Assembly: GCF_024172125.1 (NCBI RefSeq)
Contig: NZ_JAMZEA010000006.1
Span: 372,001 to 436,000 of the forward strand
Reading direction: 5' to 3'
DNA length: 64,000 nt
Source: Actinomadura rupiterrae
GTDB taxonomy: Bacteria > Actinomycetota > Actinomycetes > Streptosporangiales > Streptosporangiaceae
Shown piece by piece: positions 1 to 7,975 of the stretch. The translations under genes were made by a program, and so were the position numbers. Each line of letters starts with the position of its first letter. Within the stretch, counting starts at the first letter, position 1. The notes under the pieces were generated by a model. The model was given only the letters and a program-made list of their open reading frames with translations. It was not told the DNA's origin and did no database searches.

Positions 1-787
1 GAACCAGACAAGCCGGGACAAGTACATCGCGACTCCGCGGCTGTTGAACTATCAGCTGGCAGCCGGCGGCACGCCGCCGCCGCCGGACGCTCTGCCGCCG
101 GCGGAGCCCGTCCTGCTGAAACTCGCCGAGGCGGCCGAGCATCAAGGCGACATCGCAGAAGGAGCCGCGGGCAAAACCGCCTACACCAAGAACCGGGACT
201 GGTATCTCAACGTCTCGGTGCAGGACCGGAAAGGATCCGCCGAGGTTGCGGAGGAGGCCAACCAGCGGTTCTGGGCTCCCGATGGCACCCGCCGCACGAT
301 CACGCAACGGCCGGGCAGGGCCCTCACCGATACACGCTCCAAGGGCCCACGCCCCCGGTGGCTAGATCCCGGCCTCAGCGCCCGGCAACTCGAACACCTG
401 TTGCTCGCCGGACCGGCTCAAGGCGGAACGGCCGGGTACCGGCTCATGGGCGCGATCACGCGGCTTCATCAAGACGAGGTGATCAGCTCCCGATCCGCGG
501 CGGCCATGTGGCACATGCTCGCCAGCCAACCAACCATACGGTCGCTGGGACGAGTTCGGGACCGCGCCGGCCGCACCGGGCAGGCCGTCACCGCCGACGC
601 GGACTTCGGTGGCAAGTGGTCTCAACGCCGCGTCCTGATCATCGATCCCGCCACAGGCAGGCTGCTGGCATCGGAGGACTTCTACCTCAAAAAGCCGAGG
701 CTTCTGATGGTCCATCAGAACGCGGTGTCCGAATACCACATCTACCTTGACCGGCGATGGGTGACCGACGTCGAATCAGCCCCCTAG
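1..787 (+). CDS. CU044_5270-like protein, 5' end cut by the window
   Basis: The frame is open from the first base, so the start lies outside the window; a TTG at 44 is only an internal codon. The visible 262 residues read as the C-terminal part of a family usually called CU044_5270: a segment with a YTKNRDWYLN-like stretch, a TRRT segment, then a C-terminal region ending near VSEYHIYLDRRWVTD. In that family an N-terminal membrane segment precedes this extracytoplasmic part, and members often follow an ECF sigma factor gene. Both would lie off-window, so this context is only expected. Function is unknown. Family assignment is by pattern recall. Confidence 0.7.
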   Translation, partial: NQTSRDKYIATPRLLNYQLAAGGTPPPPDALPPAEPVLLKLAEAAEHQGDIAEGAAGKTAYTKNRDWYLNVSVQDRKGSAEVAEEANQRFWAPDGTRRTITQRPGRALTDTRSKGPRPRWLDPGLSARQLEHLLLAGPAQGGTAGYRLMGAITRLHQDEVISSRSAAAMWHMLASQPTIRSLGRVRDRAGRTGQAVTADADFGGKWSQRRVLIIDPATGRLLASEDFYLKKPRLLMVHQNAVSEYHIYLDRRWVTDVESAP

Positions 788-1065
788 CAAGAGGTCGCCG
801 CCACCCACAGGGAAGATGCCCGCCTCAGCAGCGCTGCATCCGCTGAGGAACAGGGCATGGCATCCAGGTTCGGCTCGGCGAGCGGCCTCCCACGGAGATC
901 AGCTCGTCGGGGCCCCCGAGGCCGATACTCGTTCTGGTGGCGTCCGTAGGGAATCCACCACAGGACGATCCGTCCGGACACCTCGAAGTCGGCGACGAAC
1001 GCCAATTCTGTATCTCCTACTGACACCAAAACCAGTCCGGGTCGCACCGACGACAGCCGAACCAC
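784..1065 (-). CDS. hypothetical protein, 93 aa, doubtful
   Basis: An ATG-started frame running toward the 3' end of the preceding gene, with a 4-bp tail overlap. The first 50 residues look protein-like (hydrophobic strands, a VLWWIPYG stretch); the remainder is low-complexity Arg/Ala/Ser and could be noncoding. It abuts an IS remnant at 1067, so it may be the surviving piece of a larger gene. I recognise no domain. No clear ribosome binding site is seen. Confidence 0.3.
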   Translation of the reverse strand: MVRLSSVRPGLVLVSVGDTELAFVADFEVSGRIVLWWIPYGRHQNEYRPRGPRRADLRGRPLAEPNLDAMPCSSADAALLRRASSLWVAATSC

Positions 1066-1066
1066 T

Positions 1067-1245
1067 AGGGCCTGTTTCGAAGTCAGGTGAGCCAGTCGTT
1101 GATGGCGGCGATGTGGATGGTGGCCTCATAGCGGGCGGCGAGCTTGTCGTAGCGGGTGGCCACGGCGCGGTGGCGTTTGAGGCGGTTGATGCCGCATTCC
1201 ACCGCGTACCGGTTGCGGTAGTCGTCGGGGTCGAACTTGGTCGTC
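1067..1245 (-). mobile_element. IS5-family transposase 3' remnant
   Basis: Reading the minus strand from about 1240 down to the stop at 1083-1085 gives the C-terminal tail of an IS5/IS4-type DDE transposase as found in many actinomycete elements: a DPDDYRNRYAVE stretch, then CGINRLKRHRAVATRYDKLA, ending NDWLT. The sequence GGGCCTGTTTCGAAGTCAGG just outside the stop resembles the terminal inverted repeat of such elements. The match stops abruptly near 1245 and the catalytic region is absent, so only one end of the element survives. It is not in a single recognisable gene frame upstream. Confidence 0.75.
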
Positions 1246-1538
1246 GACAGCTGACCACAGGCTCACCTTGCCGACCGTGAGCCCGGCGGGCGTCATGCCA
1301 ACGCGTGCTCCTGCTCGTGCGTGCTGAACATGCCCTGACGGGCGGTGCCACTGATGCGGTTCATGGGCACGCCTGGGGAGTTGGCGGTTTCAACACGAGG
1401 TTGCAGCCTCACTCTCAACAGGCCCGCGACCACTCGCTGCCAAAGTGGGTAGCTTGCGATGGCTGGCGATAGGAGTTTCGACCGTCGGCTCTAGTCCAAG
1501 CACCCGCCGCCAGGCGCGGCGCAGGGAAGCAGGGGCCG

Positions 1539-1922
1539 TCATGCCACGTTCTCGCGCTTCTCTTCGGCGATTGCGGGTGCTGCCTGGCCCTGGACCGCTT
1601 TGCGGGCCGAAGAAAACTGGCCGGCCCGCGCCAAAATCGCTGGTGCCGCCAGACCTGAGGCCAGTGCGGCGTACGGGCCGTTGATCTGGTGGCCAAGAGC
1701 GAAGACCGTTGCTGTACCGGCCCCAACTCCGGTTCGGATCACAAGTAGCCAAGCGGTTGCGGGCAAGTCGACATACTTCCAGACCGAGGGCGGCCTGTTC
1801 TTGACCTTGCCGCTGGTGTCCCGCCGAGCGCGCTGCCAGGCATTGAGGTAGTTCAACAGCGATATCACCTCGACCAGCGCCCCACCCGCGCCGCCCAACA
1901 GCAAGCATTCCGACAACGCCAT
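1539..1922 (-). CDS. small predicted membrane protein
   Basis: 127 residues with ATG start at 1922. The N-terminus (about residues 3-22) is hydrophobic, followed by a basic loop (WQRARRDTSGKVKNRPPS), then two more hydrophobic segments at about 53-75 and 83-97, and a charged tail. This suggests an integral membrane protein with three helices. I do not recognise the family. It stands alone between a decayed IS region and another unknown gene on the same strand. Confidence 0.55.
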   Translation of the reverse strand: MALSECLLLGGAGGALVEVISLLNYLNAWQRARRDTSGKVKNRPPSVWKYVDLPATAWLLVIRTGVGAGTATVFALGHQINGPYAALASGLAAPAILARAGQFSSARKAVQGQAAPAIAEEKRENVA

Positions 1923-1983
1923 CCCTTGACGCTAAGCCTGTCGTTTACCCTCCCGGCCAACGCGTGTCCCAGGTGTGCGTGGG

Positions 1984-2484
1984 TCAGCGTTCTGATGGGG
2001 GACTTGGCCAGAGCTGAAAAAGGTAGCGTTCTTGGCCTCTGAGGTCCTCGGTTGCTTGCTCGGCTTCGTCGCCATCGAGGTCGTGGGTCTCAAGCCATCT
2101 TTCCCTGATGCCGGCACGCCCCCAGCCGGAGACACGGACCTTGTAGGTCCCGGGAGGCACGGCGAAAAAGTCAGGTCTTGGCCCGGCTGCGACGGCGTCG
2201 TAGGTCAAAGATCCCGTGGGGAAGTGCAACTCGATCGTCGTGGTGACTTCGGGATCTTGCGCCGCCGGGGGCTCGGCGGTCCAGTGCTCAAGGCGGACGT
2301 CCAGACCGAGAAAGTCCATCACCACGCCGACCAGCACGGCGGACCTTCCCACGCCCAGCCACTCTGTTCCGGGGACCGGCGCTCGGAGGTCGGCATCGGT
2401 CAGGGCCTGCCGGTCGCAGATCCCGAACATCTGGTGATCGGCGGCCCCGTTGGGATCGGCTGTTGAATCCACGAGTTCTGACAT
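1984..2484 (-). CDS. hypothetical protein, 166 aa
   Basis: ATG start at 2484. The protein is acidic and soluble-looking, with beta-rich segments (TTTIELHFPTGSLTYDAV, GTYKVRVSGWGR) and a C-terminal ERYLFQLWPSP. Proteins of this general shape occur singly in actinomycetes and some are linked to polymorphic-toxin immunity, but I cannot assign a family. A perfect 8+8 palindrome sits 14 bp upstream of the start and may be its operator. It is divergent from the gene at 2729. Confidence 0.55.
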   Translation of the reverse strand: MSELVDSTADPNGAADHQMFGICDRQALTDADLRAPVPGTEWLGVGRSAVLVGVVMDFLGLDVRLEHWTAEPPAAQDPEVTTTIELHFPTGSLTYDAVAAGPRPDFFAVPPGTYKVRVSGWGRAGIRERWLETHDLDGDEAEQATEDLRGQERYLFQLWPSPPSER

Positions 2485-2497
2485 GCTTTGTGATCGT

Positions 2498-2514
2498 ATG
2501 AGATGTCATCTCAT
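2498..2514. promoter_or_regulatory. 17-bp perfect palindrome, putative operator
   Basis: ATGAGATG-T-CATCTCAT is a perfect inverted repeat of 8 bp arms around one base, 14 bp upstream of the start of the minus-strand gene at 2484. The position and symmetry fit a repressor site. The binding protein is unknown. Confidence 0.45.
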
Positions 2515-2530
2515 CCCGGCGTCGTAGTGA

Positions 2531-2548
2531 CTATCTGTCGACGGATAG
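2531..2548. promoter_or_regulatory. near-perfect palindrome CTATCYGTCGACRGATAG
   Basis: An 18-bp inverted repeat centred on GTCGAC with one mismatched pair, inside the divergent intergenic region 2485-2728. It could serve either flanking gene. It may simply be chance in this composition. Confidence 0.3.
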
Positions 2549-2728
2549 CAGGTGGTGGCGATCGTGGCGTGGTGTGTCACCGTGCTTGATGGGGGCCGTC
2601 GTCTCATCTTCGGATCGACCGGAAGCGCGGTGAGGAGGCGGTGGCTGTATGGAGTCTGCAGTGGCATGCGGCCGAGGGGTCGCAATGGAGCCCCGCGGCA
2701 CTGCCGCGAATGAGGAGAGGACCAGCCG

Positions 2729-3094
2729 GTGGGCATCTACGTCTCGGTCAGAGGATGGCTGGAATGCGACAAACAGCAGCTCGGCGCGATCCACACGATC
2801 ATCGCGGCGCACGACGACGGTCACTACTCCGGCGGCTGGGGGACGCCGCGGCAACACATCAACTGGACCTACTACGTCTTCTACGGCGCTGACATCCGCG
2901 AGTCGGCAATAGATGCGTTCCAGGAGCAGATAAGCGAGATCGCGCAGCTCCCGGCCTCCGACCCCGACGGCGACCGGGTCACCGGCCTGTTCTTCGCCAC
3001 CCACGAGATCAACGGCATGGCCGAATGGCAGATCCGCGACGGTCAGGTCTCCATCACACCCGGCGACGACCGCTACCGCTACCTCGACGCCTAG
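2729..3094 (+). CDS. hypothetical protein, 121 aa
   Basis: GTG start at 2729 chosen because GAGGAGAGG lies about 10 bases upstream. The product is a compact soluble protein with MGIYVSVRGWLECD at the N-terminus, a WGTPRQHINWTYYVFYG core rich in aromatics, and a DGDRVTGLFFATHE strand near the C-terminus. It resembles small alpha/beta immunity-like or uncharacterised actinomycete proteins, but I cannot name a family. The gene is intact and lies just upstream of an IS110 remnant, which may have inserted downstream of it. Confidence 0.65.
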   Translation: MGIYVSVRGWLECDKQQLGAIHTIIAAHDDGHYSGGWGTPRQHINWTYYVFYGADIRESAIDAFQEQISEIAQLPASDPDGDRVTGLFFATHEINGMAEWQIRDGQVSITPGDDRYRYLDA

Positions 3095-3289
3095 CGAGCC
3101 GACGCATTCAGACAGGTGTGAAAGCTGACGTCTCCAGAGACGGTCTTCCAAGACGACCTGGTGTGCACCTACCGGGAGAAACCGTGGGAAGGCTGAAGCC
3201 TCCCATCGGCGAAAGGAATCTCCGCCGCAACAGCCAGGACCTCTCCGCCCGCCGTCCCGCACTGCCCTGGCTGCGGCGCGCCGGTCGCC
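3095..3289. other. short gap without a supported gene
   Basis: Between the stop of the preceding gene and the first recognisable transposase residues I see no credible start, hairpin or repeat. The missing N-terminal third of the IS110 transposase would be expected here but is not recognisable in any frame. Confidence 0.4.
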
Positions 3290-4440
3290 GCCGCCACCTG
3301 CGTGCCCTGCTGACCCTACTGGCCGAGGCCGGCGACTCCCCAGAGGCCCCGATCCCGATCGCAATCGAAAAGCAGCACGGGCTCTTGGTGGCCAGCCTGC
3401 GCGCCACCGGCCGCCGAGTGTTCGCCATCAACCCTTATGCGGTCTCGCGCTATCGCGGACGCCATAGCGCCTCGAACAAAAAGTCCGACGAGCAGGACGC
3501 GATGGCCTTGGCCAATATCTTGCGCACCGACATGGTCGCGCACCGTCCCCTGCCCGCCGACTCCGACCTGGCCCGCGCGATCACCGTGCTGGCCCGCGCC
3601 CAGCAGGACGCGGTCTGGGACCGCATTCAACTCGGCCAGGGCATCCGTGCGGTGCTGCACGACTACTACGCCGCCACTCTGGAGGCATTCGCCCATCTGC
3701 GCAACGGCGGCATTACCAAGGCCGAGGCCCGCGTCCTGCTGGCCCTGGCGCCCACCCCGAGGCGCGCCACCACCCTCACCCGCGGCCAGATCCGTGCGGC
3801 GCTCAAACGCGCGGGCCGAGCCCGCCAGGTCGAGCAGGACGTTGGACGCCTGTGCCAGATCTTCCGCGCGTACCACACGCGCCTGCCTGACCTGGTCGAA
3901 CAAGCCATGGGCCGCCAGCTCACCTCGCTGCTGGCCCAGCTCGAAGCCGCATGCGCCGCCGAACAGGACCTGGCCGCCGCCGTTGAGGAGGCTTTCACTC
4001 AGCACCCCGACGCCCAGACCATCACCAATTTCCCCGGCGTCGGCCCGCTGGTCGGGCCCGCATCCTGGCCGAACTCGGCGACGACCGCACTCGCTTCGCC
4101 GACGCCCGCGGCCTGAAGGCCTATGCCGGATCAGCACCGGTCACCCGCGCCAGCGGCCGATCCCGGCAGGTCATCAACCGCCAAGTGAAGAACGACCGCC
4201 TGGCCGCCACCGGCTACGTCTGGGCCTTCGCCTGCCCGCGTCCCTCGCCAGGAGCCCGCGCCCACTACGACCGCCGCCGCACCACCGGCGACACCCACAC
4301 CGCCGTGCCGAGCGCCAAGCCCTTCGGTCCCGGCTCGCCAGTTGTCCTCCATGGAGAACGCCCGGCAGCGCGGCATCGTCTTCGGGAAGCTGCTCAACAA
4401 CCTGTTTGCCCTGGACGGCCTCACGCATCACCGCGATGGG
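3290..4440 (+). pseudogene. IS110-family transposase, truncated and frameshifted
   Basis: From about 3295 the frame reads as an IS110 (DEDD) transposase: LRALLTLLAEAGDS, then IAIEKQHGLLVA, AINPYAVSRYRGRHS and KKSDEQDAMALANILRTD, with the helical middle and the ITNFPGVGPLVG motif. At about 4053 one G is missing relative to the expected reading and the frame shifts into RILAELGDD, KAYAGSAPVTRASG and QVINRQVKN, giving the transposase C-terminal domain. After about 4310 it degrades again. The N-terminal DEDD start is absent. It is clearly inactive and marks an old insertion. Confidence 0.85.
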
Positions 4441-4485
4441 TCACGTCGTCCGCTGGGTTTGATGGCAGTCCGGCATCGGTCAGCT

Positions 4486-4575
4486 CCTCCCACGCCTGAT
4501 CGGCGACCGCGCCAGCGGGCCGCTGTTCCTCGCCGTCCGGCGCGCTGCACCCGTCCGGCCCCCGTTACCGGGCGG
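4486..4575 (+). pseudogene. possible tyrosine-recombinase fragment
   Basis: A short reading, LIGDRASGPLFLAVRR, resembles the GDRxSGPLFL segment seen in actinomycete phage-integrase-like proteins. Nothing else of the gene is visible on either side. It is a scrap in a run of decayed mobile DNA. Confidence 0.35.
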
Positions 4576-4631
4576 GGCCGACTGTCCAATCAAAACGTCG
4601 AGTCTGTCAGCGGGACGAACCCGGTAGCTCC

Positions 4632-4972
4632 CCTTAAGCTGCTGGACCGTATCGGCACCAACTGGACCTCGATGGCGGTCACGGTGCCAGCCGAGGCCGC
4701 CCCTGGGGAGATCCGGCTCCCGGATGCCCGGGATCTGCCAGAAGATGCTTTCGGCCACCTTGCGGCAGCTCATCGCCGATGGCCTGGTCCGGCGCAGAGT
4801 CGAGGCGACCGTCACCTCAAGTCCCTACCGGCTCACCGAACACGGCCTGTCGCTGGAGTCCCCGCTTGCTGCCACCAGCGACCGCACCGGGTGCCGAGCA
4901 GCATGGCCCGACACCACGAGCGTTCTGGGCCGCTGCGCCATCGACACCCGCCGTGCCGTGATCGTCGGGTAG
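4632..4972 (+). pseudogene. HxlR-type regulator remnant with frameshift
   Basis: The first part reads LLDRIGTNWTSMAVT, which matches the start of the HxlR winged-helix domain (LLDRIGDKW pattern). After a frame change near 4715 the sequence continues GICQKMLSATLRQL, ADGLVRRRVEATV and YRLTEHGLSLE, the recognition helix and wing of the same domain. The loop between the two parts is disrupted and the tail is not family-like. It is therefore a pseudogene of about normal length rather than a short functional protein. Confidence 0.65.
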
Positions 4973-5030
4973 AAGGAAATCGATCGGCTGAAGCGCGGGC
5001 GGACGGCACGTCGGTGTTGTTGCTGTCTTG

Positions 5031-5591
5031 TCAGCCGTCGGCGAGGCGCTGGATGGTGGTGCTCAGCCAGGTGTGGAGCTCGGCGGAGTCGCCGAGCTCG
5101 GATCGCAGGACCCGGCGGCGGGTGGAGACGCCCAAGACGAAAGCGTCGATCGCCGCGGCCCGGTTGCGGGCCTCGGCGTCGTCCAGACCGCTGTCGCGCA
5201 GGTAGCGGTGCAGCGGTTCGAGCGAATTGGCGTCGAGGAAGGCCGCCAGCGCCTGCGCGGCCTGCGGGCGTTCGCCCGATGCGCGTTGCAGCACCAGCAG
5301 CGGATCCTCCTCGGACGCGCTGAACCAGCGCTGGACGATGCTCGCCGCCAGGCGTGCGCCGAGTGCGGAGCGGTCGCCGTCAATGGAGCCGGACACCGGG
5401 ATCTTCACCTGGGTCGCGGCCAGGAAGAGGCCGTCCTTGCCGCCGAAATAGCGCGTGATGAGATTGGGCGACACCCCGGCCGCGTCGGCCACACCTTTGA
5501 CCGTGGTCGCAGCGTACCCATACCGGGCGAACTGGCGTTGCGCGTTCTCCAGGATCCGCTGCCTGGTGGCGGTGGCGTTGCGCGAGCTCAT
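5031..5591 (-). CDS. TetR-family repressor, divergent from the epoxide hydrolase
   Basis: ATG at 5591 gives a 186-residue protein beginning MSSRNATATRQRIL; a GTG at 5630 would place the start inside its own operator, so I prefer 5591. The TetR HTH is clear (FARYGYAATTVKGVADAAGV, then SPNLITRYFGGKDGLF). The C-terminal ligand domain is of the common actinomycete type with a C-terminal GVSTRRRVLRSEL. It is transcribed divergently from the epoxide hydrolase gene at 5631, with two inverted repeats in the 39-bp gap. It probably represses both genes and is released by a substrate or product of the hydrolase (inference). Confidence 0.85.
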   Translation of the reverse strand: MSSRNATATRQRILENAQRQFARYGYAATTVKGVADAAGVSPNLITRYFGGKDGLFLAATQVKIPVSGSIDGDRSALGARLAASIVQRWFSASEEDPLLVLQRASGERPQAAQALAAFLDANSLEPLHRYLRDSGLDDAEARNRAAAIDAFVLGVSTRRRVLRSELGDSAELHTWLSTTIQRLADG

Positions 5592-5632
5592 GTGTACGAG
5601 CATACACCCAGTATGTGTACGCTGATACACAT
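5592..5632. promoter_or_regulatory. twin TetR operators GTGTA-N6-TACAC
   Basis: Two inverted repeats with identical half-sites and spacing lie at 5592-5607 and 5615-5630 (the second extends to ATGTGTA/TACACAT, 5613-5632). They fill the whole gap between the TetR start and the epoxide hydrolase ATG. Centres are 23 bp apart, about two helical turns, so two dimers could bind the same face. The binding protein is inferred to be the adjacent TetR. Confidence 0.75.
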
Positions 5633-6671
5633 GATGGACGAGCTACGGGAACGACTCCTGCGGACGCGGCACGTCACGACGCCATGGTGCGGCGACCGCG
5701 CGCGCGGCCTCGGCGGCCTTCTCCTTGACGACCTCCTCGAACGCTGGGCGGACGGGTACGACTGGGATGTGCACGAGCGCCGCATCGGCGAACTCCCCTG
5801 GGTCACGGTGGGGGCGGCGGGCACTGAGCTGCGGGTGATCCATCAGCGATCCGCCGATCCTGGCGCCCCGGTCGTGGTGCTGTTGCATGGCTGGCCGGAC
5901 TCGGTGCTGCGCTTCGAGCGCGTCCTGCCGTTGCTCACCGACATGCACGTGGTGGTTCCCGCGCTGCCGGGCTTCCCGTTCGCGCCCCCGCTCACCACGC
6001 CCGGCATGTCGGCCAACAGGATCGCCGGGATCGTCGCGGACGCACTCGAACAACTCGGCTACCCGCGGTACGCGCTGTCCGGCGGCGACGTGGGCGGCAC
6101 TGTCGCGGAGATCCTCGCGGCCGAACACCCGGACCGGGTCGCCGCCCTGCACCTCACCAACATCGCGCCGCTGCGCGCGCTCACCGCGGACCCGGCCGAG
6201 CTCGAACCCGAGGCGGCGGCCTACCTCGACCGGGCGGCGCGCTGGTTCCGGGCCGACGGCGGGTACATCGCCGAGCAGTCGACCCGGCCCAACACCCTCG
6301 CCGTCGCCCTCGGCGACTCACCCGCCGGCCTGGCCGCCTGGATCGTCGAGAAACTCCTGGCCTGGTCCGACGGGTCGGCGTTCACCATCGACGAACTGCT
6401 CACCTGGGTCACCGCCTACTGGGTCACCGGCACGATCGGGACCTCTTTCGCCACCTACACCGAACCCGCCACCCTCTCCGGCCGGATCGACACCCCCACC
6501 GTGCTGTCGATCTTCCCCGGCGATACCAAGCCCGAGCCGCGAAGCTACGCCGAAGCCTTCCTCAACATCCGCGACTACGTGGAACACCCCTCCGGCGGCC
6601 ACTTCGCAGCCTGGGAACAACCCCGGGCATACACCGCCGACCTCCGCCGCGCAGTCAACCTGGGCGGCTGA
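5631..6671 (+). CDS. epoxide hydrolase (alpha/beta hydrolase, EHN type)
   Basis: 346 residues from ATG 5631 (a second ATG follows at 5634). An N-terminal EHN-like segment leads to LLHGWPDSVLRFERVLP (oxyanion HGWP), the nucleophile elbow SGGDVGG with Asp at about residue 153, and a C-terminal GGHFAAWEQP with the catalytic His at about 323. These are the hallmarks of microsomal-type epoxide hydrolases, which open epoxides to diols through an alkyl-enzyme ester. No ribosome binding site is visible and the start abuts the operator, so the transcript may be leaderless. Regulation is probably by the divergent TetR. Confidence 0.85.
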   Translation: MMDELRERLLRTRHVTTPWCGDRARGLGGLLLDDLLERWADGYDWDVHERRIGELPWVTVGAAGTELRVIHQRSADPGAPVVVLLHGWPDSVLRFERVLPLLTDMHVVVPALPGFPFAPPLTTPGMSANRIAGIVADALEQLGYPRYALSGGDVGGTVAEILAAEHPDRVAALHLTNIAPLRALTADPAELEPEAAAYLDRAARWFRADGGYIAEQSTRPNTLAVALGDSPAGLAAWIVEKLLAWSDGSAFTIDELLTWVTAYWVTGTIGTSFATYTEPATLSGRIDTPTVLSIFPGDTKPEPRSYAEAFLNIRDYVEHPSGGHFAAWEQPRAYTADLRRAVNLGG

Positions 6672-6718
6672 AACAGAACCCGCCGATCCCTTGCGGCTGG
6701 AGGATGAGGCCTTGCGGC

Positions 6719-7612
6719 TCAGCCGTTGGTCAGTACGACCTTGCCTCGGGGGTGGGCGCTGGTCAGAGCTTCGAAGGCGGCGGCGGCCTCGGAGAAGGGG
6801 AAGGTCAGGCCGACCTGGGGGCGGAGGGTTCCGGCATCGACGAGGCGGGCCAGCTCGGTGAGCTGAGCCTGGTCCGGCGTGACGATGAAGTAGTCACCGC
6901 GGACACCGTGGGCCTCGGCCGCACCGTCTGGGGGCGGGGTGGCGACCGCGACGAGGATGCCCCCGCCGCGGATGACCTGCCACGAACGGTCCAGAACCGG
7001 GCCGCCGACGGTGTCCAGGACGACGTCGACCGGCTCCACGTGGGCCTCCCACGCGGTGCGGTAGTCCAGGACCAGCGAGGCGCCCAGGCTCCGGACGTAG
7101 TCGGCGTCGTTGGAGGACGCCGTCGCGACGACCTCAGCGCCCAACGCCGCCGCGAGCTGCACTCCGTAGTTGCCGACCCCGCCCGCGCCGCCGTGCACGA
7201 GCACCCGCTGCCCGGTCTTCAGGTGGGCGTGGTCGGTGAGGGCCTGCCATGCGGTCAGCGCGGCGAGCGGCAGGCTGGCCGCCGCCACATGATCCACGCT
7301 GGTCGGCTTCACGGCGAGTCGAGCCGCCGGTACAGGCACGTAGTCGGCCGCGCCGCCGCTGCCGTTGAAGTCCAGCAGCGCGTACACCTGGTCGCCTGGG
7401 GCGAACCCCGCCGCGTCCGCGCCGGCCTCGGCCACCACACCGGAGATCTCAAAGGACGGGACGGCCGGCCACTTCTGCGGCCAGGTCAGCTCGTCTCGGG
7501 TGATGGCCGCCGCCCGGACCCCGACGAGCACCTCGCCAGGCCCCGGCACCGGCCGGGGCACGCTGGCATAGCTGAAGGACTGGCCTGACTGTTGCGCGAG
7601 AACTGCGTGCAT
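6719..7612 (-). CDS. NADP-dependent quinone-oxidoreductase-like MDR protein
   Basis: 297 residues from ATG 7612 (MHAVLAQQ). It has the GroES-like N-terminal fold (PGPGEVLVGVRAAAI, EISGVVAEAG, GDQVYALL), then the nucleotide-binding domain (LVHGGAGGVGNYGVQLA), and ends GKVVLTNG. Zinc ligands of true alcohol dehydrogenases are absent, so it belongs with quinone reductase and zeta-crystallin-like NADP oxidoreductases. Its 5' leader is a near copy of that before the dehalogenase gene at 11,693, suggesting joint control. The natural substrate is unknown. Confidence 0.85.
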   Translation of the reverse strand: MHAVLAQQSGQSFSYASVPRPVPGPGEVLVGVRAAAITRDELTWPQKWPAVPSFEISGVVAEAGADAAGFAPGDQVYALLDFNGSGGAADYVPVPAARLAVKPTSVDHVAAASLPLAALTAWQALTDHAHLKTGQRVLVHGGAGGVGNYGVQLAAALGAEVVATASSNDADYVRSLGASLVLDYRTAWEAHVEPVDVVLDTVGGPVLDRSWQVIRGGGILVAVATPPPDGAAEAHGVRGDYFIVTPDQAQLTELARLVDAGTLRPQVGLTFPFSEAAAAFEALTSAHPRGKVVLTNG

Positions 7613-7748
7613 GGTGATGGTGCCCCTTCGGTACGCGCTCCACCTGCGCTGGTGGGAGTGATGGCCCCCCATTGTGGAGGTAGGCGCACGCCGTGCGGCA
7701 GAGGCAAATGTCACCGGCCAGCGGTGGCGTTCATCATCAGATACCGGC
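7610..7748 (-). repeat. leader/promoter repeat, copy 1
   Basis: The roughly 139 bp spanning the oxidoreductase start and its upstream region are highly similar to 11,691-11,829, upstream of the dehalogenase, in the same orientation relative to the gene. Shared blocks include CTCCACCTGCGCTGGTGGGA, GGCAGAGGCAAATGTCACCG and TGGCGTTCATCATC. Here a near-palindrome GCCGTGCGGC lies in the middle (perfect, GCCGTACGGC, in copy 2). It is probably a duplicated promoter with an operator for one regulator. Confidence 0.8.
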
Positions 7749-7803
7749 GATGTCTGGCATCTGATGGAGGCCAGGCGAAGGGGCGAGGTGGGTGACCCGC
7801 GTC

Positions 7804-7856
7804 GCCGAGGCCCGGGCGCCGAGGCCCGGGCGCCATGGCCCGGGCGCCATGGCCCG
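7804..7856. repeat. 14-bp tandem repeat, 3.8 copies
   Basis: The unit is GCCGAGGCCCGGGC, twice, then GCCATGGCCCGGGC and a partial fourth copy. It is very GC-rich, self-complementary (GGCCCGGGC) and lies between two divergent genes. It may fold strongly in RNA; no function can be assigned. Confidence 0.75.
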
Positions 7857-7975
7857 CTCCGGCACCGCTACCCAGGCAACCTGACGTCGTTGCTGAGGCC
7901 GTATCAGGCAGGAGCGGCAGGGCGGCGCCTGACGACCGTTCTCCTTGATCGTTCGTCGGCGCTGTCCCTATCCTG

